Positions 1-5,199 of a stretch of DNA of 5,199 nucleotides are shown piece after piece; the first letter of the stretch is position 1, and each line of letters begins with the position of its first letter. The DNA is from Desulfuromonadales bacterium (GTDB taxonomy: Bacteria > Desulfobacterota > Desulfuromonadia > Desulfuromonadales > BM103). The notes beneath the pieces were generated by a model. It was not told the DNA's origin. It worked only from the letters and a program-made list of their open reading frames with translations, and did not search any database. The translations under genes and the position numbers were made by a program. The DNA lies in NCBI GenBank assembly GCA_030614505.1, contig JAUWTX010000175.1, forward strand, positions 1-5,199, written 5' to 3'.

Positions 1-1295
1 CAACCCTTAAAACCATATACCACCTCTGGTGGCCCCTGGCTCTAACCTGGTTGATGATGGCCATCGAAGGACCTTTCCTGGCGGCGATTATTGCCCGTAT
101 GGGAGAGAGTGCCACCAATCTGGCGGCCTATGGTATTGCCTATGCCTTTGGATTAATTACCGAGGCTCCGGTGATCATGCTCTTGAGCGCATCAACGCTT
201 CTGGCCCGAAGCCGTCGCGATTATCTGCGCTTACGGGCTTTCTCGGTCGGCTTGTGTGGTGCTGTCACCCTTCTGCTTCTTTTATTATTAGTTCCGGCAG
301 TCTTTACGCCACTGACGAAAACTCTCCTGGGTCTCTCTGCCGATGTCTCACGCCATGTGTACCAGGCCTTATTGCTGCTCTTGCCCTGGCCGGCGGCGAT
401 AGGTATCCGTCGCTTCTACCAGGGTGTGCTGATTGCTCATCATCAGCCGGGCAGGGTTGCTGTTGGAACCATGGCCAGGCTTCTGGTCATGTTGATGACA
501 GCATTCACCTTATGGAAATTGGATACTCTGGCTGGTGCAAGCATGGGGGCCTGTGCGTTGAGCGCCGGGGTGGTTGCTGAAGCACTTGCAACCCGCTGGC
601 TGGCCCGACGAGCCATAGCAAAGTCACTCGGTGAGACAGGAGAAGACGTTGTCATGGCATCCTACCGTGCCCTGAGTCGTTTTTACCTGCCGCTCGCCAT
701 GACCCCGTTGATCGGCTTGAGCATTCATCCGATGGTAACCTTTTTTCTCGGTCACAGTTACAAGCCGCTTGAGTCGCTGGCAATCATGCCGGTCCTCTAT
801 GCACTGACGTTCTTGTTTCGCGCCCTGGGACTCTCTCTTCCCGAAGTGGCCATTGCCACGTTAAAGGATGGTGAGCAGAATCGTGATGTGATTCGAAAAT
901 TTGCTCTCTACCTGGCTCTTGCGCTTGGCGGTGGATTGTCGTTGATCGCATTTACGCCGTTGAATATCTTCTGGTTTGCAACCCTTTCCGGGTTGCCCGC
1001 CGAGTTGGTGCAACTGGCGATTCCGCCATTACAGATTCTGGCATTCTTCCCGGCTTTGACAGTTGCCATCGGTTACCAGCGTGCGATTCTGATCGATGCC
1101 GGGATCACGCTGCCGGTCACTCTTGCGACAGTTATTGAAGCCTTTGGAATTTTTTCAATTCTGACTCTACTTGTACTATACTCGGGGCTTCCCGGAGTGA
1201 CATCCGCAGCGTTCGCCTACTTGTTCGGCCGACTTTTAGCGCTGCTCTATCTGTACAGGTCTTGTGTGCTGCGTTGTAGCACTCCCGTTATTTAG
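1..1295 (+). CDS. ANKH/MATE-like polytopic membrane transporter, 5' partial
   Basis: This is an integral inner-membrane protein, probably a transporter of the MATE/MOP type most like bacterial homologues of the animal progressive-ankylosis protein (ANKH). The frame is open to the left edge, so 430 residues are visible and the start lies upstream. The TTG at 51 and ATGs at 54 and 57 fall inside the first hydrophobic helix and are not credible starts. Visible landmarks, numbered from base 3, are HLWWPLALTW (7-16), a helix with the acidic segment ITEAPVIMLL (52-61), the basic loop ARSRRDYLRLR (68-78), a very Leu-rich helix (about 89-98), IRRFYQGVLI (135-144) and several further helices to the C-terminus. 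About ten to twelve helices can be picked out by eye. ANKH-type proteins are about this length, so few residues should be missing. The family call rests on remembered motif resemblance, and the substrate cannot be read from the sequence. An EamA transporter gene follows after 21 bp. Confidence 0.68.
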   Translation, partial: TLKTIYHLWWPLALTWLMMAIEGPFLAAIIARMGESATNLAAYGIAYAFGLITEAPVIMLLSASTLLARSRRDYLRLRAFSVGLCGAVTLLLLLLLVPAVFTPLTKTLLGLSADVSRHVYQALLLLLPWPAAIGIRRFYQGVLIAHHQPGRVAVGTMARLLVMLMTAFTLWKLDTLAGASMGACALSAGVVAEALATRWLARRAIAKSLGETGEDVVMASYRALSRFYLPLAMTPLIGLSIHPMVTFFLGHSYKPLESLAIMPVLYALTFLFRALGLSLPEVAIATLKDGEQNRDVIRKFALYLALALGGGLSLIAFTPLNIFWFATLSGLPAELVQLAIPPLQILAFFPALTVAIGYQRAILIDAGITLPVTLATVIEAFGIFSILTLLVLYSGLPGVTSAAFAYLFGRLLALLYLYRSCVLRCSTPVI

Positions 1296-1316
1296 TAATC
1301 TTCCCCGGAGTTGTTG

Positions 1317-2222
1317 ATGCAGCAAAATAATTTACGGGCCGGCGTCTGGTTTGTATTGCTGGCTGCAATGTTGTGGGGAACAACCGGCACCTCCCAGACT
1401 TTTGCTCCTGCCGGGTTCGATCCGATGGTGATCGGTACTTTGCGCTTGGTTATTGGTGGTGGCGCCATGATGCTGGTGCTTCTGGTGCAAAGTGGCACGT
1501 CACAGTTGCGAGGCTGGCCTCTCAAGACAACGCTTGCAGCAGCAGCTTTTACTGCGCTTTATCAAGTTTGTTTCTTTGCTGCGGTGGCCAAGACCGGGGT
1601 GGCTGTCGGGACTATTGTCGGTATCGGCAGTGCGCCGGTTGCCGGTGGGAGTCTCGGTTACTTCTTTCGCGGAGAGCGTCCTGGATGGACCTGGTTTGTT
1701 GCGACCCTTCTGGCTATTATCGGCTGCGTTGTCCTGACCCTCAGCAGTGGTGGCGATGTCAGGATTGACCCGATCGGCGTCACCCTTGCTATCGGTGCCG
1801 GCGTTGCTTACGCCGCCAATACATTAGTGATGAAAGGGCTGCTGGAACAACATGAGCCGAATGCAGTCATCGCTGTCGTTTTCTGTCTTGGAGCTTTGAT
1901 GCTTGCTCCTCTGCTGATCGGTCGCGAAATGGCCTGGTTGGCAGCACCGCGCAGTATCGCTGTTGTTCTCCATCTGGGCTTGGTGACGACAGCACTAGCT
2001 TATTGGCTCTTCACGCGTGGTTTGCAGCGGGTCCAGGTGTCAACGGCGGTAACGCTGAGCCTTGCAGAGCCGTTGACCGCAGGTCTGCTGGGGCTGCTGG
2101 TGCTGGGCGAGCAGTTGAATTCACTTTCTTTTGTCGGGATATCCCTGATTTTTTCCGGATTGGCAGTCCTTGCCTTTGGTGGTCGTGTCGCACCGAAAAC
2201 ACCTGCAGCCTTTGAAGGTTGA
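1317..2222 (+). CDS. EamA/DMT-superfamily inner-membrane transporter
   Basis: This 301-residue protein belongs to the drug/metabolite transporter superfamily (EamA, formerly DUF6), whose members export amino acids, metabolites or drugs. It shows the family's duplicated layout of two five-helix EamA repeats, roughly residues 8-141 and 153-287. The first helix carries the typical AAMLWGTTGTSQ (16-27). The second repeat ends with LSLAEPLTAGLLGLLVLGEQL (248-268), the classic E-P...L-G-E signature of the family. Length is normal. I chose ATG 1317 over the in-frame TTGs at 1311 and 1314 because GGAG at 1307-1310 lies 6 nt before it. The gene begins 21 bp after the ANKH-like stop, with no terminator or obvious promoter between, so the two are probably co-transcribed. 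A short polar tail follows the last helix. Family assignment is firm, but the substrate is unknown. Confidence 0.93.
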   Translation: MQQNNLRAGVWFVLLAAMLWGTTGTSQTFAPAGFDPMVIGTLRLVIGGGAMMLVLLVQSGTSQLRGWPLKTTLAAAAFTALYQVCFFAAVAKTGVAVGTIVGIGSAPVAGGSLGYFFRGERPGWTWFVATLLAIIGCVVLTLSSGGDVRIDPIGVTLAIGAGVAYAANTLVMKGLLEQHEPNAVIAVVFCLGALMLAPLLIGREMAWLAAPRSIAVVLHLGLVTTALAYWLFTRGLQRVQVSTAVTLSLAEPLTAGLLGLLVLGEQLNSLSFVGISLIFSGLAVLAFGGRVAPKTPAAFEG

Positions 2223-2291
2223 TCAGACTGCTAGTAACACTGCCGTGGGACAGGCAAACACAGGGAAGCCAGAAGCGTGAAAGGTATGATA

Positions 2292-2468
2292 ATGATCGAA
2301 TATAAAGTGGTAGAACTCTCTGTTGTTACTGACGAATCGATTGAAGAGGTGCTGAATAAATGGACTGGCCAAGGGTGGCAGTTCGATAATATCCAGTTTG
2401 TCGTTCGTGAAGCGAGCAAAAGACCTTCAATGGCCTTCGTCTTCTTTACCTGTGAGACTGCCGAATAG
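2292..2468 (+). CDS. Small DUF4177-like protein
   Basis: This 58-residue cytosolic protein resembles the DUF4177 family of short proteins. They open with a strand such as EYKVVEL, continue with a helix ending in an LNxWxxxGW motif, and finish with a second strand. Here EYKVVEL is residues 3-9, EEVLNKWTGQGWQFD is 18-32 and MAFVFFT is 47-53. There are no membrane segments and no signal peptide. Function is unknown for the family. I start it at ATG 2292 because AAAGG (2280-2284) sits 7 nt upstream and family members normally begin right at this strand. In-frame GTG 2277 and ATG 2286 are alternatives that add five or two residues. The gene lies 69 bp after the EamA gene with no T-run terminator between, so it may be the last gene of that unit. 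Its TAG stop is the first three bases of a large inverted repeat. Confidence 0.75.
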   Translation: MIEYKVVELSVVTDESIEEVLNKWTGQGWQFDNIQFVVREASKRPSMAFVFFTCETAE

Positions 2469-2545
2469 CAGTTTGTCAGACTATCCATGAGCTGGATGTA
2501 AGCCATGCCCATGGATAGTTTTTGTTTCAGTTCGACAAACTGCTA
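2466..2545. repeat. Nested inverted repeat at the convergent gene junction
   Basis: A perfect 12-bp outer arm pair, TAGCAGTTTGTC at 2466-2477 and GACAAACTGCTA at 2534-2545, encloses a perfect 10-bp inner pair, ACTATCCATG at 2480-2489 and CATGGATAGT at 2510-2519. The outermost three bases on each side are the TAG stop codons of the two convergent genes (DUF4177-like on plus, mrp on minus). The arms can fold in RNA from either strand or as a cruciform. The inner pair with the adjoining T-run is the terminator listed separately. Confidence 0.85.
2480..2527 (+). terminator. Intrinsic terminator of the plus-strand transporter unit
   Basis: The perfect 10-bp stem ACTATCCATG / CATGGATAGT (2480-2489 / 2510-2519) runs directly into TTTTTGTTT (2519-2527), as expected for a rho-independent terminator of rightward transcripts. 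The 20-nt loop is long and can form smaller hairpins of its own, such as ATCCA / TGGAT at 2483-2497. On the minus strand no T-run follows the stem, so termination of mrp transcripts here would rely on the hairpin alone or on another factor. Confidence 0.7.
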
Positions 2546-3406
2546 GATGAGCTTGCGTACCACGCTCTGCAGTGCCTGGGCCGCTTCCGAGTCTGGGTGC
2601 TCCTGGATGAAAGGCTTGCCGCTGTCACCGGAATGAACCATACGTGGGTCAAGCGGGATTTTACCAAGGAAGGGAACGCTTCGTTTGGCTGACAGGGTCT
2701 CTCCTCCGCCGCTTTTGAAGATATCTGAAAGCTCTCCGCAATGCGGGCAGATGAAGCCACTCATGTTTTCAATGACACCGAGCAGGTTCAGATTGAGTTC
2801 GTTGCAGAAACTGATCGATTTCTCAACATCGACCAGGGCGACGTCCTGAGGCGTGGTGACCACAACGGCGCCGGCACCTTTACCGAGTAGTTGTGCTGCT
2901 GACAGAGGTTCATCTCCTGTGCCGGGGGGACAGTCGACAACCAGATAGTCGAGTTCTCCCCAGTTGACATCAGCCAGAAACTGCTGGATGGCCCCATGTT
3001 TCATCGGGCCCCGCATAATCATTGCCTGACTGTCATCCTGGATCATGAAGCCGATTGACATCACTTTGATACCTTCGAACTCAAGTGGAGTAATGCCCTC
3101 TTCGTTCGAAAATATCTGATCTTTGTTCAGCCCAAGCATGGTCGGCAGGCTGGGGCCGTGCAGGTCGATGTCGAGCAGGCCAACCCGCTTTCCCTCTTTG
3201 GCAAGTGCCAGGGCCAGGTTGACGGCCATGGTGCTTTTGCCGACGCCGCCTTTTCCAGACATGACCAGCATCTTCTGGTCGATTTTGCAGAGACGGCTTT
3301 CCAGCCGTTGTCGCATTTGGAATTGCTCGTCGTTCTCTTGGGAGTTTTGGGCTTTGGCTGAGCAGGATGAATCACTGCAGCTGTTGCAATCGCTGTGGTC
3401 GGTCAT
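2543..3406 (-). CDS. mrp: Mrp/Nbp35-family P-loop ATPase, iron-sulfur cluster carrier
   Basis: This 287-residue cytosolic protein is a member of the Mrp/NBP35 (ApbC, ParA-like) family. These proteins bind a 4Fe-4S cluster at a dimer interface and hand it to apoproteins in an ATP-dependent way. The deviant Walker A GKGGVGKST is at 51-59, DIDLHGPS at 79-86, the switch-II segment VVDCPPGTGD at 157-166, and the cluster-binding CPHC (C220, C223) follows the family signature IENMSGFIC. An N-terminal extension before the ATPase core holds C7, C10 and C15 (CxxCx4C), recalling the N-terminal cysteines of Nbp35. It lacks the N-terminal DUF59/MIP18 domain of E. coli Mrp. The start ATG (3404-3406) follows an AAAGGA-like site about 11 nt upstream. 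A sigma70-like promoter lies in the gap to trpS. The TAG stop forms one end of the inverted repeat shared with the convergent DUF4177-like gene. Confidence 0.95.
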   Translation of the reverse strand: MTDHSDCNSCSDSSCSAKAQNSQENDEQFQMRQRLESRLCKIDQKMLVMSGKGGVGKSTMAVNLALALAKEGKRVGLLDIDLHGPSLPTMLGLNKDQIFSNEEGITPLEFEGIKVMSIGFMIQDDSQAMIMRGPMKHGAIQQFLADVNWGELDYLVVDCPPGTGDEPLSAAQLLGKGAGAVVVTTPQDVALVDVEKSISFCNELNLNLLGVIENMSGFICPHCGELSDIFKSGGGETLSAKRSVPFLGKIPLDPRMVHSGDSGKPFIQEHPDSEAAQALQSVVRKLI

Positions 3407-3489
3407 TGTCTGGTGTTTCCTTTCGGGAAGGTTGTTCCCCGGGAATAAATGATTATTGATATAGTTTAATGTTTGCAGGTTCTGGATGG

Positions 3490-3518
3490 AATTTAGTCAT
3501 TTGGAGAGCGACTGTCAA
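3490..3518 (-). promoter_or_regulatory. Probable sigma70 promoter of mrp
   Basis: Read on the minus strand, TTGACA (3518-3513) is a perfect -35 hexamer. A 17-nt spacer separates it from TAAATT (3495-3490), a four-of-six match to the -10 consensus. It lies in the 144-bp gap between trpS and mrp and points toward mrp, predicting a leader of roughly 75-80 nt. mrp can therefore be transcribed independently of trpS, although read-through from trpS is also possible because no strong terminator separates them. Confidence 0.7.
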
Positions 3519-3550
3519 GGTTGATCGACAAAAAGATATCCAGATCAGGC

Positions 3551-4516
3551 TTAATAAATCAATCCCGTCCTCTTGCGCACCTTACGTAGCGTCTTGCTCG
3601 CTGCCCAGCGGGCCTTCTCTGCTCCTTTGGCGAGAATCTCACGGATCCCGTCCGGGTTGTCCAGAAGCTCCTTGCGATACTCGGTCTGTGGGGCAAAGGT
3701 GTCACGCACCGTTTCGAAAAGTTCCTGTTTGACATCACCGAAAGCCAGCCCACCAGCCTGGTAACGCTGTCTTAATGCAGTATCGCCCTCCTTGTCGAGG
3801 AAGAGTCGGAAGATTTTGTAGACGTTGCAGACATCAGGATCTTTTGGGTCTTCCACCGGGATAGGTGCTGTGACAATACGCATAATCTGCTTGCGCAGGA
3901 CCTTGTCCTCGGCAAAAAGGTCGACCGTGTTGCCATAGCTCTTGCTCATCTTCTGGCCGTCGAGTCCCGGCACGGTAGCGACGTCATCATCGATCTCGGG
4001 TTCCGGCAGGGTGAAGATGTCACCATACTCGTTGTTGAACTTGATGGCGATGTCTCGGGCAACCTCAACGTGCTGCTTCTGATCTTTGCCCACCGGGACT
4101 TTTTCGCTCTGAAAGAGCAGAATGTCTGCTGTCATCAGCACCGGGTAGGCAAACAGACCGTGGTTGGCTGTAATGCCTTTACCGACCTTGTCCTTGTAAC
4201 TGTGGCAGCGTTCGAGCAGGCCCATCGGGGTGAAGTTGGAAAGGAGCCAGGCCAGTTCTTGAACTTCGGGAACATCAGATTGAACCCAGAAGGTACTTTT
4301 CTCCGGATCCATGCCGAGAGCAAGAAAGTTGGCAGCGGCCTCGAGGGTGCCACGGGCGAGAATCTTGCCGTCGCTGACTGAGGTCTGGGCATGATAATTG
4401 GCAATAAAGCAGAACAGTTCCTCGTGCTCCTGGTAGTCGATCATCTTCTTCATCATGCCGAAGTAGTTGCCGAGGTGCAGGGAACCGGAAGGCTGGATGC
4501 CGGATAGAACGCGCAT
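3551..4516 (-). CDS. trpS: Tryptophanyl-tRNA synthetase
   Basis: This is the class I aminoacyl-tRNA synthetase that charges tRNA-Trp with tryptophan using ATP, acting as a cytosolic homodimer. The 321 residues match the usual bacterial TrpS length. The N-terminus MRVLSGIQPSGSLHLGNY carries the HIGH-equivalent HLGN at 14-17. The family motif PVGKDQKQHVE is at 141-151, and GQKMSKSYGN holds the KMSKS loop (189-193), so both ATP-binding signatures are intact. The C-terminal helical anticodon-binding part is complete. I chose ATG at 4514-4516 because AAGGAG (4529-4524) sits 7 nt upstream and the protein then begins as family members do. The longer frame to TTG 4555 adds 13 unrelated residues and starts inside a palindrome. 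mrp follows downstream on the same strand after 144 bp. The TAA stop (3551-3553) has no strong terminator behind it. Confidence 0.97.
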   Translation of the reverse strand: MRVLSGIQPSGSLHLGNYFGMMKKMIDYQEHEELFCFIANYHAQTSVSDGKILARGTLEAAANFLALGMDPEKSTFWVQSDVPEVQELAWLLSNFTPMGLLERCHSYKDKVGKGITANHGLFAYPVLMTADILLFQSEKVPVGKDQKQHVEVARDIAIKFNNEYGDIFTLPEPEIDDDVATVPGLDGQKMSKSYGNTVDLFAEDKVLRKQIMRIVTAPIPVEDPKDPDVCNVYKIFRLFLDKEGDTALRQRYQAGGLAFGDVKQELFETVRDTFAPQTEYRKELLDNPDGIREILAKGAEKARWAASKTLRKVRKRTGLIY

Positions 4517-4542
4517 GGTAAAGCTCCTTGAGAACGTAACGA

Positions 4543-4563
4543 GGACAGAATTCAATTCTGTCC
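4543..4563. repeat. Perfect 21-bp palindrome upstream of trpS
   Basis: GGACAGAATT (4543-4552) and AATTCTGTCC (4554-4563) are exact inverse complements around a single central C. The element ends 13 nt upstream of the trpS Shine-Dalgarno on the minus strand, so it falls in the promoter or 5' leader. It could be a dimeric-repressor operator, a leader hairpin or a REP-like extragenic palindrome. The sequence alone does not decide. Confidence 0.8.
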
Positions 4564-4741
4564 CCTGATCTTATCGAATGGCGCGAACTTACCAGAAAAA
4601 CGAGTTGATTTCAATCGGATGCAATCGTGCCGTTTTAAAAGTGAAATTTGCGGCTAAAAACTTTTGTGCAACATTCAGATTGACTGGCAATCTCTCCAAG
4701 CTTGTCTATACTTTTCCCTCTTATTCTTCTGATTACCTGAG

Positions 4742-4762
4742 GGGGCTGTCCCCGGCTCGGGG
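4742..4762. repeat. Overlapping GC-rich hairpins
   Basis: Two short hairpins overlap and exclude each other. One is GGGG-CTGT-CCCC-like (4742-4745 paired with 4750-4753); the other is CCCCG-GCT-CGGGG (4750-4754 paired with 4758-4762). No T-run follows on either strand, so they are not typical intrinsic terminators. They share the word CTGTCCCC (4746-4753) with the palindrome next to trpS (4558-4565). Confidence 0.5.
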
Positions 4763-4860
4763 CCAATTGTGGTTCTAGGTCTATGTGATGCCTGGAGGGG
4801 AAATGTTGCCGGGGATCGGTACGTCCATTTACCATCTTCGTCAACCGCAGCAGTTGCCTG

Positions 4861-4896
4861 AATAAAAACGGCTCTTACGTTTTCACGGTTGAGCCG
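4861..4896 (-). terminator. Intrinsic terminator downstream of the SLAM-like gene
   Basis: On the minus strand, CGGCTC (4896-4891) pairs with GAGCCG (4874-4869). An inner CGT-GAAA-ACG mini-stem fills the loop, and TTTTTATT (4868-4861) follows immediately. This is a textbook rho-independent terminator about 77 nt after the SLAM-like stop codon, and it isolates that transcript from trpS. Confidence 0.85.
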
Positions 4897-4972
4897 ACAT
4901 CCTTGACGGGGCACCTGAACATGCTCATCCCATAAGGCATGGCCGCTGTTACCTCCGACACTTCACTCTCGA

Positions 4973-5199
4973 TCACTCGTTGAAGTTCAGCAGGAAAACG
5001 ACCTTGTCATAACTGTAATAATCAAGGTTCGACCTGGTCTCATCGTATCGAAACTCCAGTTCAGGCACGTACCCGAACACCCTCAAGCTGTCCTTGTTGA
5101 GACTGATTCTCAGAGAGGTTCTTGTATCGCGACGCGTATCGCCGAAAAAAGGGTCCTTCGATTCATAGATTCGCCGTCCGATAGAGGCGTAGGGCTGTA
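4973..5199 (-). CDS. C-terminal end of a SLAM/DUF560-like outer-membrane beta-barrel protein, partial
   Basis: The frame is open from the right edge and ends at TGA (4975-4973), giving 74 complete C-terminal codons with the start outside the window. The segment has alternating hydrophobic and polar residues like barrel strands. It also has the landmarks I recall from the C-terminal barrel of surface lipoprotein assembly modifier (SLAM, DUF560) proteins: DPFFGDTRRDTR (16-27), then a strand ending FGYVPELEFRYDETRSN (41-57), and a closing strand YYSYDKVVFLLNFNE (60-74). SLAM proteins have periplasmic TPRs followed by a 14-strand barrel and help deliver lipoproteins to the cell surface; only the last strands are visible here. 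The protein ends FNE rather than with the usual terminal aromatic residue. It reads toward trpS and is closed off by its own terminator. The call rests on one short stretch and another barrel family is possible. Confidence 0.65.
   Translation of the reverse strand, partial: QPYASIGRRIYESKDPFFGDTRRDTRTSLRISLNKDSLRVFGYVPELEFRYDETRSNLDYYSYDKVVFLLNFNE

Larger units (their letters stand above)
4517..4972. other. Intergenic region upstream of trpS, no convincing large gene
   Basis: This 456-bp stretch separates trpS from the SLAM-like gene. It holds the SLAM-side terminator (4861-4896), two overlapping GC-rich hairpins (4742-4762), a 21-bp palindrome (4543-4563) and the trpS ribosome-binding site (4524-4529). 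It must also hold the trpS promoter, but no clear consensus is visible. The best minus-strand candidate is TTGAAA, a 17-nt spacer, then TAAGTT near 4613-4584, which is weak. Open frames on both strands here run through these hairpins, resemble no family I know, and I do not call them genes. No T-box or recognisable riboswitch core was seen. Confidence 0.6.

Noticed and set aside
29..580. Plus-strand 183-codon frame overlapping the transporter gene
   Set aside because: It is rich in Cys, Gly, Ser and Trp with no domain, as expected of an out-of-frame reading of the ANKH-like gene.
2223..2291. Riboswitch or terminator in the gap after the EamA gene
   Set aside because: Only a 4-bp TGCC/GGCA pairing was found, with no T-run and no recognisable aptamer core.
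3520..3550. Terminator of trpS before the run TTTTT on the minus strand
   Set aside because: Only two- to three-base-pair stems precede the T-run, too weak to call.
4517..4555. Longer trpS start adding 13 residues from TTG 4555
   Set aside because: The extension begins inside the palindrome, has no Shine-Dalgarno of its own, and the ATG at 4516 has AAGGAG at ideal spacing and the normal TrpS N-terminus.
4620..4645. Possible sigma54 promoter (GGCAC...TTGCA) on the minus strand
   Set aside because: The GG and GC elements are 9 nt apart rather than the required 12.
4578..4778. Plus-strand 66-codon frame
   Set aside because: It runs through GC-rich hairpins, has no clear ribosome-binding site and resembles no known family.
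4675..4914. Minus-strand 79-codon frame
   Set aside because: It spans the strong intrinsic terminator at 4861-4896, and its product looks like translated noncoding sequence.
4861..4940. trp-type attenuator with leader peptide controlling trpS
   Set aside because: The short frame has no tryptophan codons, and the hairpin sits about 345 nt upstream of trpS directly behind the SLAM-like gene, so a plain terminator explains it.

Overview
The window looks like ordinary chromosome from a Gram-negative bacterium. The base composition is close to half GC by eye. A SLAM-like outer-membrane barrel end, an Mrp/Nbp35-type ATPase with a Cys-rich N-terminus and a short DUF4177-type protein together suggest a sulfur- or metal-reducing deltaproteobacterium of the Desulfuromonas/Geobacter kind. 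That placement is inference from remembered family resemblance, not from a search.

Left half, plus strand: three genes read rightward and probably form one transcription unit. They are a polytopic ANKH/MATE-like transporter cut by the left window edge (1-1295), a ten-helix EamA/DMT-family transporter 21 bp downstream (1317-2222), and a 58-residue DUF4177-like protein (2292-2468). The unit ends at a hairpin with a T-run (2480-2527).

Right half, minus strand: reading leftward, the order is the C-terminal 74 codons of a SLAM/DUF560-like outer-membrane protein (4973-5199), its intrinsic terminator (4861-4896), a mostly gene-free gap, trpS (3551-4516), a consensus-like sigma70 promoter (3490-3518) and mrp (2543-3406). 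The two halves converge on a nested inverted repeat at 2466-2545 whose outermost bases are the stop codons of both flanking genes.

trpS (tryptophanyl-tRNA synthetase) and mrp (Fe-S carrier/assembly ATPase) are housekeeping genes. The plus-strand genes are membrane exporters of unknown substrate. No CRISPR array, phage gene, intact transposase, tRNA or rRNA is visible. The least explained sequence is the 4517-4972 gap. It holds a perfect 21-bp palindrome just upstream of trpS and a second GC-rich hairpin sharing the word CTGTCCCC, which may be a relic REP/MITE-like element. I found no convincing new multi-gene system.
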